Below the pieces are notes generated by a model. The model saw only the letters and a list, made by a program, of their open reading frames with translations, ran no database searches and was not told the origin of the DNA. A DNA stretch of 12,390 bases, taken from Anaerolineales bacterium UBA6131. GTDB taxonomy: Bacteria > Chloroflexota > Anaerolineae > UBA2200. A program made the position numbers and the translations under genes. Below, piece after piece: positions 1 to 6,448 of this stretch. Location: contig DIVN01000151.1 in the NCBI GenBank assembly GCA_002435875.1, forward strand, positions 1-12,390, read 5' to 3'. Numbering within the stretch: the stretch's first letter is position 1; each line of letters starts with the position of its first letter.

Positions 1-525
1 GACCAGACCGAAGCCATGACCATGGGCACCCGAATCGCCGTGATGCGTGATGGCATTCTCCAGCAGTTGGACACCCCACAGAGCCTCTACGACTTCCCTA
101 ACAACCTCTTCGTCGCCGGATTCATCGGCAGCCCGGCCATGAACTTCTTCGAAGCCAAACTGTCTGGCACGAAAGAGGAGATGTACGTTGATGGCCCCGG
201 TTTCCGTCTGCAGGTCCCTGCGCAAAAAGCCAGGGTCCTGGGCGACTATCTTGGGAAAGAGGTCATCTTTGGCGTCCGCCCGGAGGATATCCACGACCGG
301 GAGTTCTCACCTCCAGGCATCACCGCAGCAAACGTGCAGACCACAGTGGACGTCACAGAGCCGATGGGCAGCGAAGTGTATGCTTACTTGATTTCCGATG
401 GCAAATCTTTCGTCGCTCGATTTGACCCACGGACCTCAGCCCGTGTCGGCAATCAGATCGAGGTTTCTTTCGATATGGCCAATGTTCATTTCTTCGACAA
501 GGCCGCAGAGAAAGCCATTCGCTAG
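1..525 (+). CDS. Sugar-type ABC transporter ATP-binding protein (MalK/UgpC/MsmK-like), C-terminal part
   Basis: This is the 3' part of an ATPase that powers an ABC importer, probably for sugars or glycerol-3-phosphate. The reading frame is open from base 1 and ends in TAG at 523-525, giving 174 visible residues. The window opens with DQTEAMTMG, the segment that directly follows the switch (H-loop) histidine in this family, so Walker A, the signature motif and Walker B all lie before the window. Next come the typical MRDGILQQLDTP and YDFPNNLFVAGFIGSPAMNF segments. The remaining ~120 residues form the OB/TOBE-like regulatory domain of MalK-type ATPases, including FGVRPEDI. Family and role follow from these conserved stretches; the substrate cannot be read from this part. 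Permease and binding-protein genes would be expected upstream, outside the window. An intrinsic terminator follows 17 bases after the stop. Confidence 0.93.
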   Translation, partial: DQTEAMTMGTRIAVMRDGILQQLDTPQSLYDFPNNLFVAGFIGSPAMNFFEAKLSGTKEEMYVDGPGFRLQVPAQKARVLGDYLGKEVIFGVRPEDIHDREFSPPGITAANVQTTVDVTEPMGSEVYAYLISDGKSFVARFDPRTSARVGNQIEVSFDMANVHFFDKAAEKAIR

Positions 526-542
526 CCAGCTCGCTGCACAAA

Positions 543-580
543 GAGGGGGTGGATGTGGATCCATCCCCTCGTTTTTGTTT
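543..580 (+). terminator. Rho-independent terminator of the ABC ATPase gene
   Basis: A 12-bp stem (543-554 paired with 559-570, one G-T wobble) has a 4-base loop GTGG and is followed by GTTTTTGTTT at 571-580. It sits just after the ATPase stop codon, and its T-tract touches the end of the convergent MATE gene. On the minus strand the stem is followed only by TTTGTG, so it may also slow transcription from the MATE side, but less convincingly. Confidence 0.9.
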
Positions 581-1986
581 CACATCCACGCCCTCTTCCA
601 GTCGCCACGCCGAAATAACAGATAGAGCAAGGCCCCGCGAATGCCCCAGTCCACAGCGGTCCCAATCCACACGCCGTCAAGTCCCCAGCCAAGAGTCACC
701 GCGAGCCAATAGACCAGGGGTACACGAACGGCAAAGGTCCCGATCAGGGTGGCCACAACTGGGGTGCGCATGTCCCCGGCCCCACGCATGCTGCCGGCAA
801 TGACCATCTGCGCAGCAATCGACAACTGCTCTAGAGCGGACAGTCGCACCGCCCGCCCGGCGAGGTAGCTCACCTCGGGTGTGCTGCCAAACAGGGCGAC
901 GATGGCTGGCCCCCACAGGGCAAATACAATGCTCAGCAGCCCCATCACCAGCATACTCAGGCGCAGGGCAATCCGGACGGTCTCTTCTGCAAGGTCCGGT
1001 CTGCGGGCGCCTAGAGACTGCCCGACCAGTGTGGTGCTGGCCACACTCAGCCCCAGACCAGGCATGAAAGACAGCGACTCTACGTTGACTGCAAGCTGGT
1101 TCGCGGCCAACGACGCCTCGCCCAGACCTGAAACAATGCGGATGAAGAGCATAAAGCCCAGCCGCATCAGCACCGTCTCCCCGGCCGTGGGCAGGCTGAG
1201 GCTCAGCATGCGCCGCGCCAGAGCGAGGTCGACCCTCAGGACGTCGCGCCAGGATAGAGCCAGAAAGCGTTTCCCACTCATCACCAGAGCCAGCGACAAC
1301 AGCCCCCCGATAAGCCTCGCTCCCGCCGTGGCGATCGCTGCACCCTGTAGGCCCATTGCTGGAAAGGGACCAAGCCCGAAGACCAGGACAGAAGCGCCGA
1401 TTACGTTGATCACGTTCATGGCGGCTGCCACAGCCATCGGTGTCCTGGTGTCGCCCGAGCCACGAAGGACGCCGTTGAGCACGAGCATTGGAAAGCTCAG
1501 CACCGAGGTGACCAGGATGGTCTGCATGTAGAGCGTGCCCAAGTCTATGGCGCGTTCGCTGGTTCCCATCATGGTCATCAAGGGGCGTGCTGCCGGCCAC
1601 AAGACGATGGTAGATACAACAGCCAACCCTACCGATACCGATAGTGCTTGGGCTGCTGTACGCCGTGCGCGCTCAAACTCCCCCGCTCCCCAGGCATGAG
1701 CAACGAGCGATGTCGCGGTGATCGCTACTGCGGCAAAGATCTGATTCGCCGTGTTGAGAAACAGGCTGGCAAGGCTGACGGCGGCCAGCGTCGCGGGATC
1801 CTTGAGCCAGCCTATCAGCAAGGTATCAACAAGAAAGACAAGGGTCTGTAGAAGGTTCTCCACAACGGCGGGGACGGCCAGCCCGATCATACTCTGTGTC
1901 AGGGTCTGTCGGGTTAGCGATGGCGCCGAAGCGGAAAACGAAGGGCTTCCCGTCACTGAGGGAGTCACTGGCGAGCCAGTTTCCAT
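580..1986 (-). CDS. MATE family multidrug/toxin efflux transporter
   Basis: A polytopic inner-membrane protein of the MATE family (NorM/DinF type), which exports cationic drugs or metabolites in exchange for Na+ or H+. From the ATG at 1986 it has 468 residues, the usual family length of about 450, with roughly twelve hydrophobic segments. The first membrane helix begins near residue 33 (MIGLAVPAVVENLLQ). The two homologous halves are visible: GSGDTRTP at about 176-183 recurs as GAGDMRTP at about 402-409, the conserved loop repeated in each half. The frame stays open upstream to a GTG at 2034, but those 16 extra residues look non-family and neither start has a clear ribosome binding site, so I prefer ATG 1986 with moderate certainty. 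It lies downstream of the methylase-like gene on the same strand, but a promoter-like extended -10 and a palindrome separate them. Substrate is unknown. Confidence 0.92.
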   Translation of the reverse strand: METGSPVTPSVTGSPSFSASAPSLTRQTLTQSMIGLAVPAVVENLLQTLVFLVDTLLIGWLKDPATLAAVSLASLFLNTANQIFAAVAITATSLVAHAWGAGEFERARRTAAQALSVSVGLAVVSTIVLWPAARPLMTMMGTSERAIDLGTLYMQTILVTSVLSFPMLVLNGVLRGSGDTRTPMAVAAAMNVINVIGASVLVFGLGPFPAMGLQGAAIATAGARLIGGLLSLALVMSGKRFLALSWRDVLRVDLALARRMLSLSLPTAGETVLMRLGFMLFIRIVSGLGEASLAANQLAVNVESLSFMPGLGLSVASTTLVGQSLGARRPDLAEETVRIALRLSMLVMGLLSIVFALWGPAIVALFGSTPEVSYLAGRAVRLSALEQLSIAAQMVIAGSMRGAGDMRTPVVATLIGTFAVRVPLVYWLAVTLGWGLDGVWIGTAVDWGIRGALLYLLFRRGDWKRAWM

Positions 1987-2041
1987 GTTGTGGAGCAGCA
2001 AGCGACATACCGAAGCAAAGGAACAAGAACGCACAGGATAC

Positions 2042-2070
2042 CCAAGGAACCCGCCAGGCGGGTTCCCTGG
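2042..2070. repeat. Near-perfect 29-nt palindrome upstream of the MATE gene
   Basis: GGAACCCGCC (2046-2055) and GGCGGGTTCC (2057-2066) are perfect inverted copies around a single A at 2056. Pairing continues outward as CCA/TGG (2042-2044 with 2068-2070) after one mismatch. No T-tract follows on either strand, so it is not a classic terminator. It would lie in the MATE leader transcript, about 30-60 nt after the predicted start of transcription. It could be a repressor operator or an mRNA hairpin; the sequence alone does not decide. Confidence 0.7.
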
Positions 2071-2104
2071 CCTGCTGCGACCACACTGCCCTCACTCATC
2101 GTAC

Positions 2105-2113
2105 ATCATATCA
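2105..2113 (-). promoter_or_regulatory. Extended -10 promoter for the MATE gene
   Basis: On the minus strand the sequence reads TGATATGAT, an extended -10 (TGN followed by TATGAT, 5 of 6 matches to TATAAT). No good -35 is seen, as is usual for extended -10 promoters. Its TATGAT contains the TGA stop codon of the upstream methylase-like gene (2106-2108). Transcription would begin near 2098, giving a leader of about 110 nt that includes the palindrome. Prediction only. Confidence 0.45.
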
Positions 2114-4475
2114 GCGAAAGCTGCGTTCGCTCTTGCGCAGGCAGCCATTCGAGACCAGAAATCGCATTCAAGTCTTGCAGCGCGACATCAGATCGTTCGG
2201 ACCATTGGCAAATCTCTGATTCGCGAAGCAACCGCCAACCTCTCTCTGCAAGTTTGTTGCGTAGCCAGACATTCCTGCCAAGTGCCAGCCGGGTCAACTC
2301 TGCACGAGAATCCGATACTACAGCGATCAAACGGGCTGGTGGGTTTGCAGGAGCCAACAAGAGCAGTGGTTGTAGCGCCACCGAATCTAGCAGTGCGTAG
2401 CCCACCTCCGGAACTTTGCCCGATTGCCAGACCAAGTCCAAGCCCAGAAGCCCGCCTTGCGTCCGAAATCCCATACGCTCTCCCAGCTCTTGCAGTCGCA
2501 ACAGCATAGCGCTACGTATTTGCGCCCTCTGAGCTGGTTCCTCCTCGGCCTTCAGTGACCAGATGTCTGCCTCTCCTGGCTCCGCATAAGACTTGACACA
2601 AGCAACGATCCACTCACTATCTGGCGTGAGCGGCCCGGGAAACTGCTCATAGATCCTCCGCTGCAGGTCCGCTACTTGCACGTTGTGCTCAGCAACTAGA
2701 GCATCAAAGACCGCCTGTTCGACCCGTTCGCTCAAGGGCGGTGTCGATGGTGGCTTGATCAACCACCACCAGCATTCGCCCTCTTCTCCATTGCGAATCA
2801 GGTCCAGGCTATCGTGCAGTGCATCGTTCAGAGTCGCGCGAACCTGCTCGCGCAGGAACTGCAACGGGGTGAAGGATGCCTGTTCGGACATGAGGGACAT
2901 CAGGACATGGAGTAGACCGTGTTGCTCAAGTGACCGCAAGACGTTTTCGTGCAAGCGGCCGTACTTTGTGGGCTCCGCACGCTGGTTGAGCACCTCCACC
3001 GCTGCATCAAGGGCAATACGTCTGACGGCCCCAGCCAACTCATCCAGGGGCATGGTACGTGACGGAGCGATTTTCCGCGCCCGCCAACATAGCCTGTATT
3101 CTCCCCGCGAGCCCTCAAAAGGCTGCGTTGCACTGTCGAAACCGACGGGATGATAGACCGTGTCAGCCAAAGCCAGTTGTGCCCCTGCTCCGGCAAGGCA
3201 GACTGCCTCATAGTAAGGCAGGGGTTGGTCCCTGGCCAGAAGAACAACGGTGCCTGTCTCCGTTAGGGCGGAACGCAGATAAGCGAGGCTCGTGCGCATT
3301 GCGCGAGCGTACCACGACCAATCAGCACTGCGGCGACGGACCAGTGGCCAGATCCGAGTTGCCGCGCCGCGCCCAAAGAGCCACCCAGTCCACAAATATG
3401 ATAGCGCCCAGTACTCACGGCCCATCAATGGAGGGGCGGATATCATCAATTCTACGCCCGCACGGGGCGCTTTCGCCGCCAACTCGCGGACCGATAAGTG
3501 TCCCACATACGCTTTGAGGAAAGCCGCGGGGTGATCGTCTGATTGCGCTTTGCCCGCGTCCTCGAAAAGTGCGGGCAAGTCATGGGTTAGGGGTGGCTCT
3601 GCACCAGACACATGCGCCGCCAAGCTACGCACGGATTGCTCAAAATGATGCCAGAGGTTCCTCTCCACAAAGCGCGTCGCGGGGCTCAGCTGCGCTCGTC
3701 GACGTGCCGGAAGTACATCACTGGCGGGGTGAAGCTTGCTACCCATCTGCATGCAGTTTAGCAGTGCCACGCGCAAACAGTCGTATGTGCTCGAGCCGGT
3801 GAATAGATCCTCGATGCGCATCAGCAGACTCGCGAGCACATACAGACTGCGCGGAGTGTACAAGTCAAGGAGGGCCATTGTCATCTTACGACCTGGGTCC
3901 CCCTCACGAGCGACTCGATCCAGCAGATACCAGTAGTGCAGACCCCGTCGGTTCACGGCCGGCACTACACCATCTGCGGGAACCCTGTAGCCCTGGAGGT
4001 CTGCCCAGCCACATGCGGGGCAACGCTGAAAGACCTGTACTGGGGCATCGTCCTCCCAGATGTAATACTCGGCCGAGGATGGCCTGTCGCACTGCCGGCA
4101 AGAGGTCTGGTACAAGCTCTGCAAATGCTCACTCAGCGTGCGATCCTGCTTGGGAGCATCTCCCAGACGCGTCAATGCCCCCAGCAACTCACGGGAGGCG
4201 CAGCCCTGCAAAGCTACCTTGGTGCGCAGTACGTCAAGGGGCTGAAAGCTCACGGCTGCCGCCGGTCGCCCCATCGACAAAGCCATCTGAACAATATCCG
4301 CCGAGCGACAGAACGGATCAACAACTAGATCACCGCGCCTGGTATGCGCATCAATATAGGCCGCGGTTACCGGCGATAGTTGTTCGGCCTCCGAGTCTAG
4401 TCCGTAGTCATCCAATGCGCTCACCAGCCCATCCTCCCAAGGCTTGTCGTGGAGGGCGCGATATACGAACACCAC
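2106..4475 (-). CDS. Large DNA-methyltransferase-like protein with zinc ribbon and degenerate catalytic motifs
   Basis: This 789-residue protein looks like an amino-methyltransferase-type DNA methylase of the N6-adenine/N4-cytosine kind. Numbered from GTG 4475, the visible features are: DLVVDPFCRSADIV (about 49-62) where active enzymes have DPFxGSGTT; a Cys4 zinc ribbon, CRQC at 126-129 and CPAC at 152-155; and VELMISAPPLMGREYW (about 342-357) where (D/N/S)PP(Y/F) is expected. A further ~430 residues follow, including an EGECWWWLIKPP segment near 564 and a C-terminal GLDLVWQSGK segment near 678 that weakly recalls a PD-(D/E)XK-type core without a complete motif. The SAM-binding loop lacks its usual glycines and the catalytic tetrapeptide is altered, so methylation may be lost (inference). 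No restriction partner is nearby. The frame stays open to 4646, but the extra residues look unstructured, overlap the divergent gene's promoter, and lie upstream of an extended -10 (4498-4506); hence GTG 4475 (or 4472). ATG 4613 and TTG 4526 are alternatives. Confidence 0.75.
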   Translation of the reverse strand: MVFVYRALHDKPWEDGLVSALDDYGLDSEAEQLSPVTAAYIDAHTRRGDLVVDPFCRSADIVQMALSMGRPAAAVSFQPLDVLRTKVALQGCASRELLGALTRLGDAPKQDRTLSEHLQSLYQTSCRQCDRPSSAEYYIWEDDAPVQVFQRCPACGWADLQGYRVPADGVVPAVNRRGLHYWYLLDRVAREGDPGRKMTMALLDLYTPRSLYVLASLLMRIEDLFTGSSTYDCLRVALLNCMQMGSKLHPASDVLPARRRAQLSPATRFVERNLWHHFEQSVRSLAAHVSGAEPPLTHDLPALFEDAGKAQSDDHPAAFLKAYVGHLSVRELAAKAPRAGVELMISAPPLMGREYWALSYLWTGWLFGRGAATRIWPLVRRRSADWSWYARAMRTSLAYLRSALTETGTVVLLARDQPLPYYEAVCLAGAGAQLALADTVYHPVGFDSATQPFEGSRGEYRLCWRARKIAPSRTMPLDELAGAVRRIALDAAVEVLNQRAEPTKYGRLHENVLRSLEQHGLLHVLMSLMSEQASFTPLQFLREQVRATLNDALHDSLDLIRNGEEGECWWWLIKPPSTPPLSERVEQAVFDALVAEHNVQVADLQRRIYEQFPGPLTPDSEWIVACVKSYAEPGEADIWSLKAEEEPAQRAQIRSAMLLRLQELGERMGFRTQGGLLGLDLVWQSGKVPEVGYALLDSVALQPLLLLAPANPPARLIAVVSDSRAELTRLALGRNVWLRNKLAERGWRLLRESEICQWSERSDVALQDLNAISGLEWLPAQERTQLSLI

Positions 4476-4497
4476 GCGGATGCAACCTACGGCAGGA

Positions 4498-4506
4498 ATT
4501 GTAGCA
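4498..4506 (-). promoter_or_regulatory. Extended -10 promoter for the methylase-like gene
   Basis: The minus strand reads TGCTACAAT: TG-N followed by TACAAT (5 of 6). A TTGGAG lies 17 nt upstream as a weak -35. Transcription would start near 4491, about 16 nt before GTG 4475. This supports the short start of the gene. Prediction only. Confidence 0.5.
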
Positions 4507-4547
4507 GGATGATTCCTCTTCTCCAAGATGCCGGCCTCCCGATACGC

Positions 4548-4576
4548 TTGACCAGCTAGCGTGAATCGGATACCAT
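4548..4576 (+). promoter_or_regulatory. Promoter of the ketopantoate-reductase-like gene
   Basis: TTGACC (4548-4553, 5 of 6) is followed by a 17-nt spacer and TACCAT (4571-4576, 4 of 6). The start of transcription would be near 4583, giving a leader of about 33 nt that carries the ribosome binding site AGAGGTG (4604-4610). It is arranged divergently from the methylase-like gene's promoter. Confidence 0.5.
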
Positions 4577-4615
4577 GCCCGACGTCTACACATGCTATTG
4601 GCAAGAGGTGCATCC

Positions 4616-5749
4616 TTGCGCATTCTGATACTCGGTGCCGGAGCAATAGGATCGCTGCTGGCGCATCGCCTAGGATCTGCGCATCACGACGTTACCCTGG
4701 TCGGCCGTCCAGCAGCCGTCCGCGCCATCCAGGAAAACGGTCTGATTCTGGAGGAGCCAACCATTCAGCATCAGCCGACCAAGATAATGCCGTGCCTGCG
4801 CAGGGCGGAGCACACCCCATATTCTTCTCCGACCCACCCTCGCGTTGTTACGAGCCTACATGAGCATTACAGCGATCGAAGGAGTTGGGATCTCGCTATT
4901 CTGGCGGTGAAGGTCTTTGACACAAGCAGCGCAGCACAAGAGCTGCAGCCGTACCTGACGCCAGACGTGCCTCTACTCATCGCCCAGAACGGCGTTGGCG
5001 GAGAGGAGATTGCTCAGAGAGAGTTGAGCGAAGCCAATGTCGTGTCGATGGTTGTGACCCTATCTGTCTCGGTGCTGGCTCCCGGGCGCGTGCGTCTGGA
5101 GACGCATCACGGAGGCTTGAGCCTGGCGCCCACCAAGGCAGACCAGGATGTGCGCTGTTGGGAGCAGATGCTCACCCATGCGGGATTTCGCACCGCCATC
5201 TTTGCTGACTATCGAGCGATGAAGTGGTCGAAACTGCTGCTCAATCTGCAGGCCAACGCCATTCCTGCCATACTGGGACAGACGCCCAACGGTGTCTATG
5301 CTGACCCAAGCCTATTTGCTCTCGAGCGCACTGCCTTCCTGGAGGCTTACCATGTAATGAAGGCCCTTGGTCTGGAGCCTGTGAATTTCCCTGGCTACCC
5401 GGTCACGTGGCTGGCCTGGGCGATGTGTGCCATGCCCGCCATCGTGCTGCGCCCAATCATGCAGCGTCTCGTGTCCTCTGGCCGAGGAGACAAACCGCCG
5501 TCACTGCAGATAGGACTCCTTTCCGGACATGAGCGCTCAGAGGTTGCCTATCTCAACGGAGCGGTCGCTGCTCATGGTGAGACGCTGAAGATAACCACGC
5601 CCGTCAACCGTGCCCTCACCGATATCCTGATGTCTATTGCCCGCGGTGACACAGAGTGGAGCAGATTCCGGGGACAGCCAAACAGGCTCCTGGCGGCCAT
5701 CACTGCTATGAAGGAGCAATCTCATGACCCAGATGCTGTTGCAGAATGA
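4616..5749 (+). CDS. Ketopantoate reductase family protein (ApbA/PanE-like), long variant
   Basis: An NADP-dependent reductase of the 2-dehydropantoate 2-reductase family, which in its classic form makes pantoate for coenzyme A. I chose the TTG at 4616 because it gives MRILILGAGAIGS and has AGAGGTG five bases upstream. The Rossmann motif GAGAIGS is at 7-13, followed by VGR at about 29-31 (NADP side), AVKVFDT near 97-103, and QNGVGGEE with Asn125. The catalytic pair Lys206 and Asn210 lies in KWSKLLLN, and Glu309 in SEVAYLNG. All residues matching E. coli PanE Lys176, Asn180 and Glu256 are present. At 377 residues it is longer than the ~300 usual, with an insert near 50-90 and a hydrophobic stretch near 262-280 before RGDKPPSL. 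This is the style of PanE paralogues whose true substrate is unsettled, and no other pantothenate gene is nearby, so I give no gene symbol. It overlaps the next gene by 26 bases. Confidence 0.88.
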   Translation: MRILILGAGAIGSLLAHRLGSAHHDVTLVGRPAAVRAIQENGLILEEPTIQHQPTKIMPCLRRAEHTPYSSPTHPRVVTSLHEHYSDRRSWDLAILAVKVFDTSSAAQELQPYLTPDVPLLIAQNGVGGEEIAQRELSEANVVSMVVTLSVSVLAPGRVRLETHHGGLSLAPTKADQDVRCWEQMLTHAGFRTAIFADYRAMKWSKLLLNLQANAIPAILGQTPNGVYADPSLFALERTAFLEAYHVMKALGLEPVNFPGYPVTWLAWAMCAMPAIVLRPIMQRLVSSGRGDKPPSLQIGLLSGHERSEVAYLNGAVAAHGETLKITTPVNRALTDILMSIARGDTEWSRFRGQPNRLLAAITAMKEQSHDPDAVAE

Positions 5750-6257
5750 GCGCGCTGAAGTCCACGTCACAGCGAATGGGCGGCTTGTTTGTCGTTGCCG
5801 CGAGAGTCAGCAAGACCTCAGTGCCCAATCAGCGCAAGGCTCGCTCGTCCTGGAACACAGAGAGCCGCTGAGAGGGATTTTCTACTACGCTCTGCCCAGC
5901 GTGTGTGAGCACGTGAGCGCCAACCTTGAGGGTGTCCTCGCTGCAGTTCTACAACGCGACACGGGGGAGTGGCCGGCGGACGTCATCTACGACGACCTGG
6001 AGATGTACCCTCATCTGCACTTCTTGGAGGAAAGCAGAACGGCTACACCTTGGCGACTAGAACGTTGGTACACCCTGGCAGGACCGTGTCTGGTTGTTGA
6101 GTGCGAGCAGTACTTTGAGCGCTCGCGATCCGCGGTTTCAGGCAAGCAATGGGAGCGGTGGATCGTCCATCTGCGACAGGTATGTGACCTTGAGGCCTGG
6201 GCATCCGGCACGACAGAGCCAACAGAGCATCTGCTGAGCCCAGTAAGCCCGGCATAA
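5724..6257 (+). CDS. Hypothetical protein, 177 residues
   Basis: I do not recognise this protein. It is probably real: ATG 5724 has AAGGAG at 5711-5716 with a 7-base spacing, and the gene overlaps the preceding reductase by 26 bases, a typical coupled arrangement. It has no signal peptide or membrane helix and looks like a soluble mixed alpha/beta protein. Visible features are an early strand-like segment (EVHVTANGRLVCRCRE), a central segment rich in aromatic and acidic residues (ADVIYDDLEMYPHLHFLEE, about 93-111), and a Trp-rich stretch (PWRLERWYTL; KQWERWIVHL). The last ~20 residues look unstructured. Scattered cysteines do not form a clear metal motif. Co-transcription with the reductase is inferred from the overlap; function is unknown. 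Confidence 0.75.
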   Translation: MTQMLLQNERAEVHVTANGRLVCRCRESQQDLSAQSAQGSLVLEHREPLRGIFYYALPSVCEHVSANLEGVLAAVLQRDTGEWPADVIYDDLEMYPHLHFLEESRTATPWRLERWYTLAGPCLVVECEQYFERSRSAVSGKQWERWIVHLRQVCDLEAWASGTTEPTEHLLSPVSPA

Positions 6258-6284
6258 GTGCGCGCGAACGAACCATACGTCGAC

Positions 6285-6315
6285 AAAAAAGCCCAGGCCA
6301 ATCAAATGCCTGGGC
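6285..6315 (-). terminator. Rho-independent terminator after tRNA-Leu
   Basis: The 8-bp perfect stem GCCCAGGC (6291-6298) / GCCTGGGC (6308-6315) has a 9-base loop. Read on the minus strand it is followed by six T (A-tract 6285-6290). It lies 7 bases beyond the tRNA 3' end. It would also end any read-through from the MFS gene cluster. There is no T-tract on the plus strand, so it does not serve the plus-strand gene ending at 6257. Confidence 0.88.
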
Positions 6316-6322
6316 ACCTCTG

Positions 6323-6406
6323 TGCCGGGGGGGGGACTTGAACCCCCATGAGCGTAAGCCCACTAAGCCCTGAACCTAGCGCGTCTGCCAGTTTCGCCAC
6401 CCCGGC
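6323..6406 (-). tRNA. tRNA-Leu (anticodon CAG)
   Basis: An 84-nt class II tRNA folds cleanly on the minus strand. Acceptor stem GCCGGGG (6406-6400) pairs with 6330-6324, giving CCCCGGC. The D arm (GGCGAAACUGGCAGACGC) matches bacterial tRNA-Leu. The anticodon stem CUAGG/CUUAG carries loop UUCAGGG with anticodon CAG at 6370-6372. A long variable arm UGGGCUUACGCUCA is present, and the T arm is GGGGGUUCAAGUCCCCC. The discriminator is A (6323), as required for leucine. The 3' CCA is not encoded, since CAG follows, so it must be added after transcription. The run of nine G on the plus strand is simply the T stem next to the acceptor stem. Confidence 0.96.
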
Positions 6407-6419
6407 GCACAACGTATCC

Positions 6420-6448
6420 ACTTTAGCGTCGTTCACCTGATTTGTCAA
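6420..6448 (-). promoter_or_regulatory. Promoter of tRNA-Leu
   Basis: On the minus strand, a perfect -35 TTGACA (6448-6443), 17-nt spacer and -10 TAAAGT (6425-6420, 4 of 6). The tRNA starts 13 nt after the -10. The TGA inside TTGACA is the stop codon of the upstream MFS gene (6445-6447), so the two features share bases. Confidence 0.7.

Noticed and set aside
677..1600. Second minus-strand frame (307 codons) inside the MATE gene
   Set aside because: Out-of-frame shadow of the MATE gene; no hydrophobic pattern and a composition rich in Gly, His and Arg.
1751..2509. Plus-strand open frame (252 codons) spanning the MATE start and the end of the methylase-like gene
   Set aside because: It crosses the intergenic palindrome and is antisense to two genes; no motif and no ribosome binding site seen.
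2106..4475. Complete restriction-modification or defence island around the methylase-like gene
   Set aside because: The neighbours are an efflux transporter and a metabolic reductase; no endonuclease, helicase or specificity gene is present, so I describe it only as an orphan.
6327..6335. Run of nine G as a possible phase-variable tract or sequencing artefact
   Set aside because: It is fully explained by the adjoining T stem and acceptor stem of tRNA-Leu.
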